Assembly: GCF_036039175.1 (NCBI RefSeq)
Contig: NZ_JAYXKP010000002.1
Span: 124,001 to 188,000 of the forward strand
Source: Marinilactibacillus sp036039175
GTDB lineage: Bacteria; Bacillota; Bacilli; Lactobacillales; Carnobacteriaceae_A
DNA length: 64,000 nucleotides
Direction: 5' to 3'
The notes under the pieces were generated by a model. It was not told the DNA's origin. It made no database searches and saw only the letters and a program-made list of their open reading frames with translations. Each line of letters opens with the position of its first letter. Position 1 is the first letter of the stretch. Position numbers and translations under genes: made by a program. This document shows, piece after piece, positions 16,171-25,048 of the stretch.

Positions 16171-17001
16171 TTGAAGAAAATTTTAGAAGAAACCATTAGA
16201 CAATCTATCCCGGTTCGAGAGAAAAATAGTTATAAAGGAAATTTCGGTAAGTTAATGTTTGTGGGGGGAAATAATCAGATGGGCGGAGCCATCACTTTAT
16301 CGGCCTCTGCTGCTTTACATGCCGGAGCTGGTCTCGTCACAGTAGCTAGTGCCCCAGTAAACGTACATGCGCTCCATGCTAGAATACCAGAAGCCATGTT
16401 TTTAGATATGTATGACCTTGATGCACTGAAAGACATGATTCCTTCAATGGACGGGGTTGTTATTGGACCTGGTCTTGGTCGAGATTCAAAATCGGTGGAC
16501 GTCGCGAAAACGGTATTTGAGACAGTATCAGAAGAACAGTTTTTGGTTGTTGATGGGGACGCAATTTCTATTTATGTCAATGAGAAATTGGATCATCCTG
16601 CTGCTGAACTAATCTTTACACCTCATTTAGGAGAATGGAAGACCTTATCAGGAATGGGACCAGACGAAGAAGCGGTTGAAAAGAATCAAGAGAAGCGAGA
16701 CCAACTTAATGCTATAGTTGTTTTGAAAAAGGGTCAGAGCGAGGTTTATTTTGAAGACGAAGTCTGGCAGAATATCCCTGGAAATCCTTCCATGGCTACT
16801 GGAGGTATGGGTGATACGCTCGCAGGAATGATTGGTAGTTTTACAGCCCAATTCAAAACACGTAAAAAAGGTATTCTTTCTGCGGTCTTTATGCACAGTC
16901 AAATCGCAAATCAGTTATCAGAAACACACTATATCACCTTACCTACTCTAATCATTGATAAAATTCCTGAACTGATGAAGGAATATACAAAATCAACCTA
17001 G
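16171..17001 (+). CDS. nnrD: ADP-dependent NAD(P)H-hydrate dehydratase
   Basis: A 276-residue ribokinase-fold enzyme that repairs damaged NAD(P)HX by ADP-dependent dehydration. GKLMFVGGNNQMGGA occurs near the N-terminus, VIGPGLGRDS near residue 98, and the nucleotide loop GNPSMATGGMGDTLAGM near residue 207 carries the catalytic Asp of the GMGD motif. It is a stand-alone version with no fused epimerase domain. Start codon TTG at 16171 with AAAGGAGGG about 7 bases upstream. It is divergent from pepV and followed by a small membrane protein 57 bases on. Confidence 0.93.
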   Translation: MKKILEETIRQSIPVREKNSYKGNFGKLMFVGGNNQMGGAITLSASAALHAGAGLVTVASAPVNVHALHARIPEAMFLDMYDLDALKDMIPSMDGVVIGPGLGRDSKSVDVAKTVFETVSEEQFLVVDGDAISIYVNEKLDHPAAELIFTPHLGEWKTLSGMGPDEEAVEKNQEKRDQLNAIVVLKKGQSEVYFEDEVWQNIPGNPSMATGGMGDTLAGMIGSFTAQFKTRKKGILSAVFMHSQIANQLSETHYITLPTLIIDKIPELMKEYTKST

Positions 17002-17058
17002 TTTTCCGCCTTTTTCTTCGCTATACTGAAATAGAATGATAGAAAGAGGTCGATTTTA

Positions 17059-17313
17059 ATGAATAAAAAACTTTTTCTGATTTGTATAGGTGTCTTCGTT
17101 TTAGGGTTTATGATGATGTATTATAATCAGTCTATCCTTTACATCTTAGGTATGGCTGCCATTATCCTTTTTGCGTTTGGGGCCGGACCACGTCTTGATA
17201 ACGATGGCAATGAAGAGCGATTCAAAAAAGATCAGGCACGACTAATCCAATTGATGTGGATCAGTGCTTTTTATGTTGTATCTGGTATTACCGCACTTTT
17301 CTTTGTTTCATAA
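17059..17313 (+). CDS. small three-helix membrane protein of unknown function
   Basis: An 84-residue protein that I do not recognise. Two hydrophobic stretches (residues about 4-20 and 24-44) are followed by a charged loop, RLDNDGNEERFKKDQARL, and a third hydrophobic stretch to the C-terminus. GAAAGAGG lies about 10 bases before the ATG. It is probably co-transcribed with nnrD and shares the terminator below. The composition argues for a real gene rather than a chance frame. Confidence 0.75.
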   Translation: MNKKLFLICIGVFVLGFMMMYYNQSILYILGMAAIILFAFGAGPRLDNDGNEERFKKDQARLIQLMWISAFYVVSGITALFFVS

Positions 17314-17315
17314 CA

Positions 17316-17356
17316 AAAATAGCTTGTATCGATTATCAGTCGATACAAGCTATTTT
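17316..17356. terminator. bidirectional terminator, small membrane gene / rsuA
   Basis: A 17-bp perfect stem, AAAATAGCTTGTATCGA (17316-17332) with TCGATACAAGCTATTTT (17340-17356) and a 7-base loop, lying between convergent genes. Confidence 0.9.
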
Positions 17357-17364
17357 ATTTTAAA

Positions 17365-18081
17365 CTACTGTTTTAATTGTGCAATTTCTTCTTTTGTACA
17401 TTCTCTGTACGCACCAAGTTCTAACTGAGGATCCAATTCTAATGATCCCATTGAAAGTCTCTTGAGATAAAGCACATCTTTACCAACTGCATGAAACATT
17501 CTTTTAACTTGATGAAACTTGCCTTCTTGAATTGTGACTTCAATCTTAGAGGTTTGTTCCGCTTCATCCACTGATAAAATTGAAAGTTTTGCGGGCATTG
17601 TCACATAATCGTCTGCTAGTGTAATGCCTTTTTCAAATTCCAAGACATCTGATTCCGTTACGATACCTTCTATCTCAGCAAAATACTTTTTGTCCACGTG
17701 TCGTTTGGGAGAAAGCAATTTGTGCGTCAGTGCGCCATCATTTGTGAGCAACAGCAAACCTTCCGTGTCGATATCCAATCTACCCACTGGGTGCGGTTCT
17801 TGAACGATATCACTGGGCTGCAGTAAATCTAAAACCGTATCATGCATCTCGTCTTCTGTAGCACTGATCACACCTGCTGGTTTATTTAGCATAAAATAGA
17901 CGAACTCTTGATAATCGAGCTCTTCTCCGCCAATCAAGATGGTATCCGTATCAGGATCAACTTGTGTCTTTGGATCTTTTACGATGACACCATTGATTTC
18001 AATAATCGACGATTTCAGTAAAATCTTAACTTCTCTTCTTGTTCCTAAGCCACTATGTGCCAATAATTTATCGATTCTCAT
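17365..18081 (-). CDS. rsuA: 16S rRNA pseudouridine synthase, RsuA family
   Basis: 238 residues: an N-terminal S4 RNA-binding domain (MRIDKLLAHSGLGTRREVK) and a pseudouridine synthase domain whose catalytic motif is GRLDIDTEGLLLLTNDG (catalytic Asp near residue 104). Family knowledge points to pseudouridine 516 of 16S rRNA, though related RsuA/RluB/RluE-type enzymes modify other positions. GAGGTGACAAG precedes the ATG. It follows the flippase gene by 53 bases and may be co-transcribed with it. Confidence 0.92.
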   Translation of the reverse strand: MRIDKLLAHSGLGTRREVKILLKSSIIEINGVIVKDPKTQVDPDTDTILIGGEELDYQEFVYFMLNKPAGVISATEDEMHDTVLDLLQPSDIVQEPHPVGRLDIDTEGLLLLTNDGALTHKLLSPKRHVDKKYFAEIEGIVTESDVLEFEKGITLADDYVTMPAKLSILSVDEAEQTSKIEVTIQEGKFHQVKRMFHAVGKDVLYLKRLSMGSLELDPQLELGAYRECTKEEIAQLKQ

Positions 18082-18134
18082 CTTGTCACCTCATACCTAG
18101 TTTATCTGATATTCCTCAAAATTGAAAAGAAAGT

Positions 18135-19805
18135 TTAACCAATTCTGAGTTTATTTCTTACTCGAGCAGCTTGAGCACCAATCAGACGATCAGCCAGTCT
18201 TGTTTTCAAAACTAGATATCCATAAACAACGATTCCCACAGCAGCCATCACCGGTAAGGATAGGCCAGCTTGAGCTTTACTTTCAAAATTCAATACTGTT
18301 CCTAATCCTATTTTGGTCAACATCGTAAATGCTCCCATAATAAGAGATAAAATCATAATCAAGGCTGAGCGTCTAAATAAAAGAGCAGCAGAATAGTTCG
18401 TTGCTTTATGCATAATACGCATCATCATGAAGCAAGTTACACCGAATCCGGCAATTGTTGAATACAACATGCCGTAAGCATTGAGTCCTAATACCCCTAC
18501 AAATAATGGTTGCGTAACAATTTTCACAACGAAACCAATAACTAATGCCCAAATAGCGGGTCTTGTCTGATTTGCTGCTTGAAGCATATTCCCAAGCACA
18601 GCATACAAAGCAATAAAGATAGCCATATAAGCAGAGACTTGCGTAATAGACGTTCCAAGAGCGCTAGGCAAGAAGAAAACATTATATAACGGTTCAGCAA
18701 CAACTGCCATTCCTACAGCAGCCGGGAACATAGCGAAAAAGAGTAATTGAACGCCTTTTGAAAATTGCTTACTCACTTCGTTGATATTGCTTTTAGCCAT
18801 AAGATTACTAATTAAAGGCACTGTTGTAATCGATAAAGCTGTACCAAATGAAGTCAGAATCATAATCAACTTATGTGCATTTGCTTGTGTGACACCGTAT
18901 GTTTCTTGAATCGTGTCAGAATCCATGTTTGAGAACATTTCCATAATTGGTTTGTACGTATTTTGGTCAATTTGTTGAAAAAGTGTAATCCCTGTCGCAA
19001 TAATAATGAATGGAATAGATGTTTTAACAATTTCCACTAACAAAGTTTTCGGAGAAACCTTCACTTCATTTGCACTGTCTTCTGGTTTGTGATTAAAAGC
19101 TGTATTGATTCGCTTAATCTTCCAAGCTAGATAGATCAAGGAGAATATTGCTCCAATAAATGCAGCGAATGTCGAATAAGATACCGCAGTTACATTAGAA
19201 CCACCTAGAACTTGAGTGATTGCATAGGCAGAAGCCAACATAAACAAAATTCGGGCGAATTGCTCAATGATTTGAGAAATCGCAGGTCCGGCCATTGTAT
19301 TATGTCCCTGTAAAAATCCCCTGGTAACACTTTGAGCAGGAATAATGAGTAAAGCTGGGACTAGTGCTCGCATAACAATCACAGCATCTTCAGGATTCGC
19401 TGTCGGGCTAGTACTCGCAAGTACTGGCGCCAGTACATAAAGCGCTACAGCGGAAACGACTCCCGTAAAAACCATCAATTTCAAACCTTGTTTGTAAATG
19501 GATTTGGATATTTCATACTCCCCAATTGCATTATAGTGACTGATTTGCTTTGATATCGCAGAGGGCACCCCAGCTGTTGCCAAGGCTAGAAAGAATGCGT
19601 ATGGATTGTATCCGATCTGAAAGAGCGCATTGGCAGCATTCGCATCACTACGCCCGCCCATCCATGCCATCCATGGAATAATATAAATAATTCCAAGAAC
19701 TCTTGAAATCATGCTGGATGCAGTCATCCAAGCGGATCCACTGACCATCTTCTGGTCGTCAGACATTTCTTTTTTTATCACGTTCGTTGTGGCCTGGTTA
19801 TCCAT
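18135..19805 (-). CDS. ytgP: MOP-family lipid flippase, MurJ/YtgP type
   Basis: A 556-residue polytopic protein of about 14 hydrophobic segments in the MVF/SpoVB branch of the MOP superfamily, with a soluble N-terminal tail and SGSAWMTASSMISRVLGIIY entering the first helix. In Bacillus the YtgP protein acts as a MurJ-type lipid II flippase; in other Lactobacillales relatives are called SpoVB-like or polysaccharide exporters. Lipid II is the likely cargo by family, but a teichoic-acid or other polyprenyl-linked substrate cannot be excluded. It precedes rsuA on the same strand. Confidence 0.85.
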   Translation of the reverse strand: MDNQATTNVIKKEMSDDQKMVSGSAWMTASSMISRVLGIIYIIPWMAWMGGRSDANAANALFQIGYNPYAFFLALATAGVPSAISKQISHYNAIGEYEISKSIYKQGLKLMVFTGVVSAVALYVLAPVLASTSPTANPEDAVIVMRALVPALLIIPAQSVTRGFLQGHNTMAGPAISQIIEQFARILFMLASAYAITQVLGGSNVTAVSYSTFAAFIGAIFSLIYLAWKIKRINTAFNHKPEDSANEVKVSPKTLLVEIVKTSIPFIIIATGITLFQQIDQNTYKPIMEMFSNMDSDTIQETYGVTQANAHKLIMILTSFGTALSITTVPLISNLMAKSNINEVSKQFSKGVQLLFFAMFPAAVGMAVVAEPLYNVFFLPSALGTSITQVSAYMAIFIALYAVLGNMLQAANQTRPAIWALVIGFVVKIVTQPLFVGVLGLNAYGMLYSTIAGFGVTCFMMMRIMHKATNYSAALLFRRSALIMILSLIMGAFTMLTKIGLGTVLNFESKAQAGLSLPVMAAVGIVVYGYLVLKTRLADRLIGAQAARVRNKLRIG

Positions 19806-19885
19806 ATTTAAAGAAACCTTCTTTCGATAAATGAAAATACTGAATGATTCTCTTACTGTTTTTATTCAATAAAAAAATTCCATAG

Positions 19886-19913
19886 AAAAAGGAGCACCGT
19901 AAGGCCCCTTTTT
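19886..19913 (-). terminator. terminator after the BmrA-type ABC exporter
   Basis: On the - strand AAAAAGGGGC pairs with GCTCCTTTTT (one G-U pair) around an 8-base loop. It lies about 110 bases past the stop of the exporter gene and before the flippase gene. Confidence 0.75.
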
Positions 19914-20024
19914 CCAACTAGACTCTATTCTACTGTTTTACTGAATCTGTTGCAATCTTGTTTGGGCATAAAAAGAGTATTTAGTAAAAATTTAATGCTT
20001 CTGTTCAATTTTAAGAGATCGGGT

Positions 20025-21797
20025 TTAATTAAGTTGCTGTTTCGCAAACATCCCATATAAAGGGTGATTTGCCAGCAATTCTTCGTGTGTTCCAGTTCCC
20101 GTTAACTTACCTTCTTCAATAAAGAATATCTGGTTCGCATCGATAATCGTACTTAAACGGTGTGCAATAACGAAAGTGGTTCTTCCTTCCATCAACTTGT
20201 TTAAAGCCTGAGAAACAATTTTTTCTGACTGACTATCCAAACTGGCAGTCGCTTCATCCATCATTAAAATTTTTGGATCTCTTAAAAAAGCTCTTGCAAT
20301 ATTAATCCGTTGTCTTTGTCCACCTGATAGCTTAATCCCTCTTTCGCCAATCATCTCATCCAGACCATCAGGAAAGGACTCGATAAAACCTCTAGCATAA
20401 GCCATTTCTGCTACACCCCACAGCTTATCTTCTGTAACTTCTATGTCATCTGGCAAACCATAACAGAGATTTTCTCTAATTGTCCCAGACATCATCGCAT
20501 TTTCTTGTGACACGTAACCAATCTGACTTCTCCAAGACTGCAGTGAAATTTCTTTAACGGGAATATCTCCTACAAGGATTTGACCTTCTTTAGGATCGTA
20601 GAATCTTTCAAGTAAAGCAAATAACGTAGTTTTTCCTCCACCACTAGGACCCGCGAATGCAATTTTTTCACCTGGTTTAGTTGAGAAACTGATATTTTTG
20701 AGTATCGGCTGATCATCATTGTAAGCAAAAGACACATTTTGAAATTCCAGTGGAAGATTTGAAATATCAACAGCTTGTCCAATATCATCTGCTTCCTCTT
20801 CTTCATCAAGAATTGCAATAATCCGGTTGGTTGCTCCAGCTGCTTTTTGAATTTGCATAAAGAAATTCATAAAAGTAACTGCAGGAAAAATTACTTGAAA
20901 TAAATACAGCAAAAAAGCAATTAAAGATCCAGTAGACATGACCCCATGTGCAACTCTATATCCGCCGTATCCAATAACCATGACGACGATGCCCATCATT
21001 AGTGTATACATCAACGGCGCAATGAGTGACATATATCTTGCTTCTTTAAGCCCGATTCTATACAAACGGTCGATACCTTTTTTTCCTTTTTCTTTTTCAA
21101 ATGATTCTGCTGTTGAAGACTTCATTAAACGGGCTTCAGCGATGGTTTGCTGAATTTTTCCAGAGAACACCGCCGTTTCATCTTGCATCTCTCTTGATAT
21201 ATTTGAAATCCTATTCCCAAGCGGTTTGATCAAGATAACTAGGAGTGGTATGGCAACCACCATAACCATCGTCATTTGCCAGTCCATAAAGATTAAAATA
21301 AAAAACACCCCAACGACTGTGATCGATCCAGTAACGAATTGAGGGAAAAAAGATGTAATTAAGTTTTGAACAATAATCGTGTCATTCGTGATTCTGCTGA
21401 CAACTTCTCCTGAAGCATACTGATCAAAGAAGCTAACGGGTAACCGGGTCACTTTATCCCATAAGAACGACCTTAAACCAGCGATAACTTGGTGTCCTAC
21501 TTTATGCAAGATATAGTTAGACATTGCATCAAGTAAGACTTGTAAAACAATTACACCAACAATCAATACAATCATCCATGGCGTGAAAAAATCAAGTTTA
21601 ACGCCATCAATAAATCTTTGTGTAACCAGCGGTATCATCAATTGAGTGGCAGTCGTCAAAATACTTCCGATCAATCCAATCATTAATAAGGTTTTTGAAA
21701 GCCTTGTTGACCAGATCAATCTCATAAATTTTTTTAAGTCCTGCTTATTTAAATTTTTCTGTACGATCAATTCATTTTTCATGAAGTCCTGTTGCAT
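20025..21797 (-). CDS. ABC multidrug or lipid exporter, half-transporter (BmrA/LmrA-like)
   Basis: A fused permease and ATPase of about 590 residues that would work as a homodimer. Six hydrophobic segments fill residues 35-310. The ATPase domain then shows Walker A GPSGGGKTT, signature LSGGQRQRINIARAFL, Walker B KILMMDEATASLD and the switch histidine in VIAHRLST. The length and order match BmrA and LmrA, which export drugs and possibly lipids; the substrate is unknown. The start is the ATG at 21797 because AAAGGGG lies 8-10 bases upstream; an upstream candidate at 21839 overlaps that site. Monocistronic. Confidence 0.9.
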   Translation of the reverse strand: MQQDFMKNELIVQKNLNKQDLKKFMRLIWSTRLSKTLLMIGLIGSILTTATQLMIPLVTQRFIDGVKLDFFTPWMIVLIVGVIVLQVLLDAMSNYILHKVGHQVIAGLRSFLWDKVTRLPVSFFDQYASGEVVSRITNDTIIVQNLITSFFPQFVTGSITVVGVFFILIFMDWQMTMVMVVAIPLLVILIKPLGNRISNISREMQDETAVFSGKIQQTIAEARLMKSSTAESFEKEKGKKGIDRLYRIGLKEARYMSLIAPLMYTLMMGIVVMVIGYGGYRVAHGVMSTGSLIAFLLYLFQVIFPAVTFMNFFMQIQKAAGATNRIIAILDEEEEADDIGQAVDISNLPLEFQNVSFAYNDDQPILKNISFSTKPGEKIAFAGPSGGGKTTLFALLERFYDPKEGQILVGDIPVKEISLQSWRSQIGYVSQENAMMSGTIRENLCYGLPDDIEVTEDKLWGVAEMAYARGFIESFPDGLDEMIGERGIKLSGGQRQRINIARAFLRDPKILMMDEATASLDSQSEKIVSQALNKLMEGRTTFVIAHRLSTIIDANQIFFIEEGKLTGTGTHEELLANHPLYGMFAKQQLN

Positions 21798-22163
21798 ATG
21801 ATGATCCCCTTTACTCAGATTGAAAACGATCAACTTCAAAATCTTCTATCTCAGTGCATTCATATTCTATCAGACTGCGAGATAGTCTGCACTGTTTATT
21901 TGTCAGGTTCATATGCCTTTAAGAGAAGTTTGATAAAAGTTTAGTAGTTTCTTATGTATTTCTATTTATAACTCACTGAGTTATCCTGTTTTAAAGTTTT
22001 AAGTCTTTCTTAATGGTAGATTGAAGTGTTGGAAAAAGTTGGATACGTTTGTAATGAACTCCATTACTATCAATTCTCGAACGTAACCATCTAATGCGCT
22101 AAAAACGAAGTCTTCTTTAATATAACTCTTAACGAATTCATTAAAATAAAGCGGAAAATAGAA
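21798..22163. other. gene-free stretch between the ABC exporter and leuS
   Basis: No supported gene. Near the exporter, CAGACT (about 21871-21876) pairs with AGTCTG (about 21884-21889) and flanking CAGTG/CACTG continue the stem, giving a bulged hairpin that could lie in the exporter's control region. Further out, a 70-codon stop-to-stop frame on the - strand (21999-22211) has no usable start codon; see findings. Nothing else stands out. Confidence 0.5.
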
Positions 22164-22200
22164 AGAACCTAGGGAGTTTGTTCCATTCTCCCTAGGTTCT
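22164..22200. terminator. terminator after leuS
   Basis: A 13-bp perfect stem, AGAACCTAGGGAG (22164-22176) with CTCCCTAGGTTCT (22188-22200). On the - strand it leads into TTCTATTTT, just downstream of leuS. Confidence 0.85.
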
Positions 22201-22239
22201 TCTTCATCTGATCAAGACCGAGATAACGGCCTCAGTCTA

Positions 22240-24660
22240 TTAGTTTGGTGCGACGATATTAACGAGTTTACCTGGTACGACAATCACTTTACGGACTGTC
22301 TTGCCTTCTAGATGCTCTTTAATGTTATCATTTTCCAGCGCTAGTTTTTCAAGATCATCTTTTGAAATATCTTTAGAGGCAGTCGCTTTCCCTCTGATTT
22401 TACCATTAACTTGGAATACAACTTCCACTTCATCTGTAACCAGTTTAGCTTCATCATAAGTCGGCCATGCTTCATACGAAATACTTTCATCTGTTTGACT
22501 AATGCGGCTCCAAAGTTCTTCTCCAACATGAGGTGCTACTGGAGCAAGCATTTTAAGGAATCCTTTAATGTACTCAATAGGTAGTCCTTCAGCTTTATAA
22601 GCTGCATTTACAAAGACCATCAACTGAGAAATCCCTGTATTGAATTGTAGATTTTCAAAGTCCTGTGTGACCTTTTTGACTGTCTGATGATAGACCACGT
22701 CTAGTGACCCATCGTTGATGGTTGTAATGCGGTCTCTTAGTTTGTCTTCTTCATCAACCAGTAATCTCCAAACACGGTCCAAAAACTTACGAGAACCCTC
22801 AAGACCATCTGTGCTCCAAGCGATAGCAGCATCTAGTGGACCCATAAACATTTCATAGACGCGCAATGTATCTGCTCCGAATTCTTCTACTACATCGTCA
22901 GGATTCACAACGTTCCCTTTTGATTTAGACATTTTCTCGTTGTTTTCTCCAAGAATCATGCCTTGATTGTATAGACGCTCAAAAGGTTCTTTTGTTGGGA
23001 CAACATCTAGATCATATAGGAATTTGTGCCAGAAACGAGCGTATAGCAAGTGAAGAACGGCATGTTCTGCTCCTCCGATATAAAGATCGACTGGTAACCA
23101 TTTTTTCAATTTCTCTGGATCAGCCAATTGTTCTGTGTTCTTAGGATCGATAAATCTTAAGAAATACCAAGAACTTCCAGCCCATTGTGGCATTGTATTC
23201 GTATCTCGTTTCCCTTTCATACCAGTTTCAGGGTCCACAACGTTTACCCAGTCTTCGATAACCGCTAGAGGTGATTCGCCGGTACCAGAAGGTTGAATCT
23301 TATCTGTTTTTGGCAACTCAATTGGAAGTTCTGATTCAGGAACAGTTGTTGTCGTTCCATTTTCCCAATGAATAACAGGTATCGGTTCTCCCCAATATCT
23401 TTGACGAGCAAACAACCAGTCGCGTAGGCGATATGTGATCTTTGCCTCGCCAACTTTTTCTTTTTCCAGATATTCAATCATACTTGCGATTGCTTCTTCT
23501 TTGTTCATACCATCTAAAAATTCTGAATTGATATGTTTTCCATCTTCTGTGAACGCAACTTCTTCAACATTACCACCTTCAAGAACTGGAATGATTTCTA
23601 GATCATATTTCTTAGCAAATTCGAAATCTCTTTCGTCATGAGCAGGAACAGCCATGATTGCGCCCGTACCGTAAGATGCCAGTACATAATCCGCAATCCA
23701 GATTGGTAGCTCCTGTCCGTTCACTGGGTTCACAGCATAAGCTCCAGTGAATACGCCAGATTTGTCTTTGTTCAAATCTGTTCTTTCAAGATCCGACTTG
23801 ACGCTGACATCCTTAATATACGCTTCAACCGCTTCTTTCTGATCTTCTGAAACAATCTGTTGGATCAAGTCCGATTCAGGAGCCAGTACCGCGTATGTTG
23901 CACCGAACAACGTGTCTGGACGAGTTGTAAATACAGTGAAATCACGTTCTGAATCTTTCACTTTAAACGTCACATTCGCGCCCTCAGATTTCCCGATCCA
24001 GTTGCGTTGCATATCCTTGATGTGTTCAGGCCAGTCAACCTCTTCAAGATCTTCCAAAAGACGATCTGCATACGCCGTAATTTTCAGCATCCACTGTTTC
24101 ATCGGTTTACGGTAAACAGGATGTCCACCACGCTCAGATTTTCCGTCAATGACTTCTTCATTTGCTAAAACCGTTCCTAAAGCTGGACACCAGTTAACGG
24201 CAACTTCCGCTTCATAAGCCAGGCCTTTTTCGTACAATTTAATAAAGATCCACTGCGTCCATTTATAATAATCAGGATCCGTCGTATTGATTTCTCGTTC
24301 CCAGTCATAACTGAATCCAAGCGCATTGATTTGACGTTTAAATGTCTGTATATTTTTCTCGGTGAATTCCGCTGGATCATTTCCTGTATCAAGCGCGTAC
24401 TGCTCAGCAGGTAGTCCAAAAGCATCCCATCCCATCGGGTGAAGGACATTGTATCCTTGAGCGCGTTTCATACGAGAGATAATGTCTGTAGCTGTATATC
24501 CTTCAGGATGTCCTACATGAAGACCTTGACCAGATGGATAGGGAAACATATCTAGCGCATAAAAGTTTTCCTTGTCCTCATCTTCTGTTACTTTGAATGA
24601 CTGATGATCTTGCCAATACTTCTGCCACTTTGGTTCGATTGATTTATGATTGAATGACAT
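22240..24660 (-). CDS. leuS: leucine-tRNA ligase
   Basis: Class I aminoacyl-tRNA synthetase of 806 residues that charges tRNA-Leu. The HIGH-type motif HVGHPEG lies in FPYPSGQGLHVGHPEG near residue 45, the KMSKS loop is EKMSKSKGN near residue 575, and a CP1 editing domain occupies roughly residues 220-400 (TTRPDTLFGATY, AVPAHDERD). The start is the ATG at 24660, with AAGAGGAG just upstream; the frame runs 33 codons further but these lie inside the T-box terminator. Expression is controlled by the leucine T-box upstream. Confidence 0.98.
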   Translation of the reverse strand: MSFNHKSIEPKWQKYWQDHQSFKVTEDEDKENFYALDMFPYPSGQGLHVGHPEGYTATDIISRMKRAQGYNVLHPMGWDAFGLPAEQYALDTGNDPAEFTEKNIQTFKRQINALGFSYDWEREINTTDPDYYKWTQWIFIKLYEKGLAYEAEVAVNWCPALGTVLANEEVIDGKSERGGHPVYRKPMKQWMLKITAYADRLLEDLEEVDWPEHIKDMQRNWIGKSEGANVTFKVKDSERDFTVFTTRPDTLFGATYAVLAPESDLIQQIVSEDQKEAVEAYIKDVSVKSDLERTDLNKDKSGVFTGAYAVNPVNGQELPIWIADYVLASYGTGAIMAVPAHDERDFEFAKKYDLEIIPVLEGGNVEEVAFTEDGKHINSEFLDGMNKEEAIASMIEYLEKEKVGEAKITYRLRDWLFARQRYWGEPIPVIHWENGTTTTVPESELPIELPKTDKIQPSGTGESPLAVIEDWVNVVDPETGMKGKRDTNTMPQWAGSSWYFLRFIDPKNTEQLADPEKLKKWLPVDLYIGGAEHAVLHLLYARFWHKFLYDLDVVPTKEPFERLYNQGMILGENNEKMSKSKGNVVNPDDVVEEFGADTLRVYEMFMGPLDAAIAWSTDGLEGSRKFLDRVWRLLVDEEDKLRDRITTINDGSLDVVYHQTVKKVTQDFENLQFNTGISQLMVFVNAAYKAEGLPIEYIKGFLKMLAPVAPHVGEELWSRISQTDESISYEAWPTYDEAKLVTDEVEVVFQVNGKIRGKATASKDISKDDLEKLALENDNIKEHLEGKTVRKVIVVPGKLVNIVAPN

Positions 24661-24699
24661 ATGATTGCTCCTCTTTTTATCTATTATAAAATCTATAAA

Positions 24700-24953
24700 A
24701 AAAGCCCTATAAACTATACAACTGCATAGTCTATAGGGCGAATATTTTCGCGGTACCACCTAATGTTCGCTACAATTAATCGTAGCCTCAAATCTTTAAC
24801 GCAGATTTACGGTTCGACTTAAGAGAATCAACTTGATTCCGTTCACTCGAACAACTTCCAGGCGAGTTCAGTTTACCTTCTTGCACATTTCCACCAACCA
24901 TGTGCTCTCTATAAAAAAGGACGACTTACTATTCCTGTTCAAAGTAGTTATTA
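24700..24953 (-). promoter_or_regulatory. leucine T-box leader of leuS
   Basis: The hallmark T-box AGGTGGTACCGCGAA lies at 24747-24761 on the - strand, followed by the terminator hairpin (24704-24739, GCCCTATAGACTAT with ATAGTTTATAGGGC) and a T run. Upstream, GGTGGAAATGTGC and a Stem I specifier loop containing GAACTCG give the specifier codon CUC (24864-24866), a leucine codon that agrees with the gene controlled. Uncharged tRNA-Leu is expected to favour the antiterminator and permit leuS transcription. Confidence 0.95.
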
Positions 24954-24959
24954 GTCTAT

Positions 24960-24988
24960 ATCTTAACAAAACAGTTGTCTTGCCGCAA
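24960..24988 (-). promoter_or_regulatory. promoter of the T-box-leuS unit
   Basis: On the - strand TTGCGG (24983-24988) and TAAGAT (24960-24965) are separated by 17 bases. Initiation near 24953 fits the beginning of the T-box leader. Confidence 0.65.
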
Positions 24989-25007
24989 TAGCTATTTACT
25001 TAAAAAC

Positions 25008-25045
25008 AAAAAGCAGTAGCCGGTCACGCCTGACTACTACTTTTT
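25008..25045 (-). terminator. terminator after the LysM glucosaminidase
   Basis: On the - strand AAAAAGTAGTAG pairs with CTACTGCTTTTT (one G-U pair), followed by T-rich sequence. It begins immediately after the stop codon of the glucosaminidase gene. Confidence 0.8.
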
Positions 25046-25048
25046 AGT

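Noticed and set aside
24661..24759. N-terminal extension of LeuS by 33 codons
   Set aside because: These codons overlap the T-box terminator; the ATG at 24660 has its own ribosome site and matches the expected LeuRS N-terminus.
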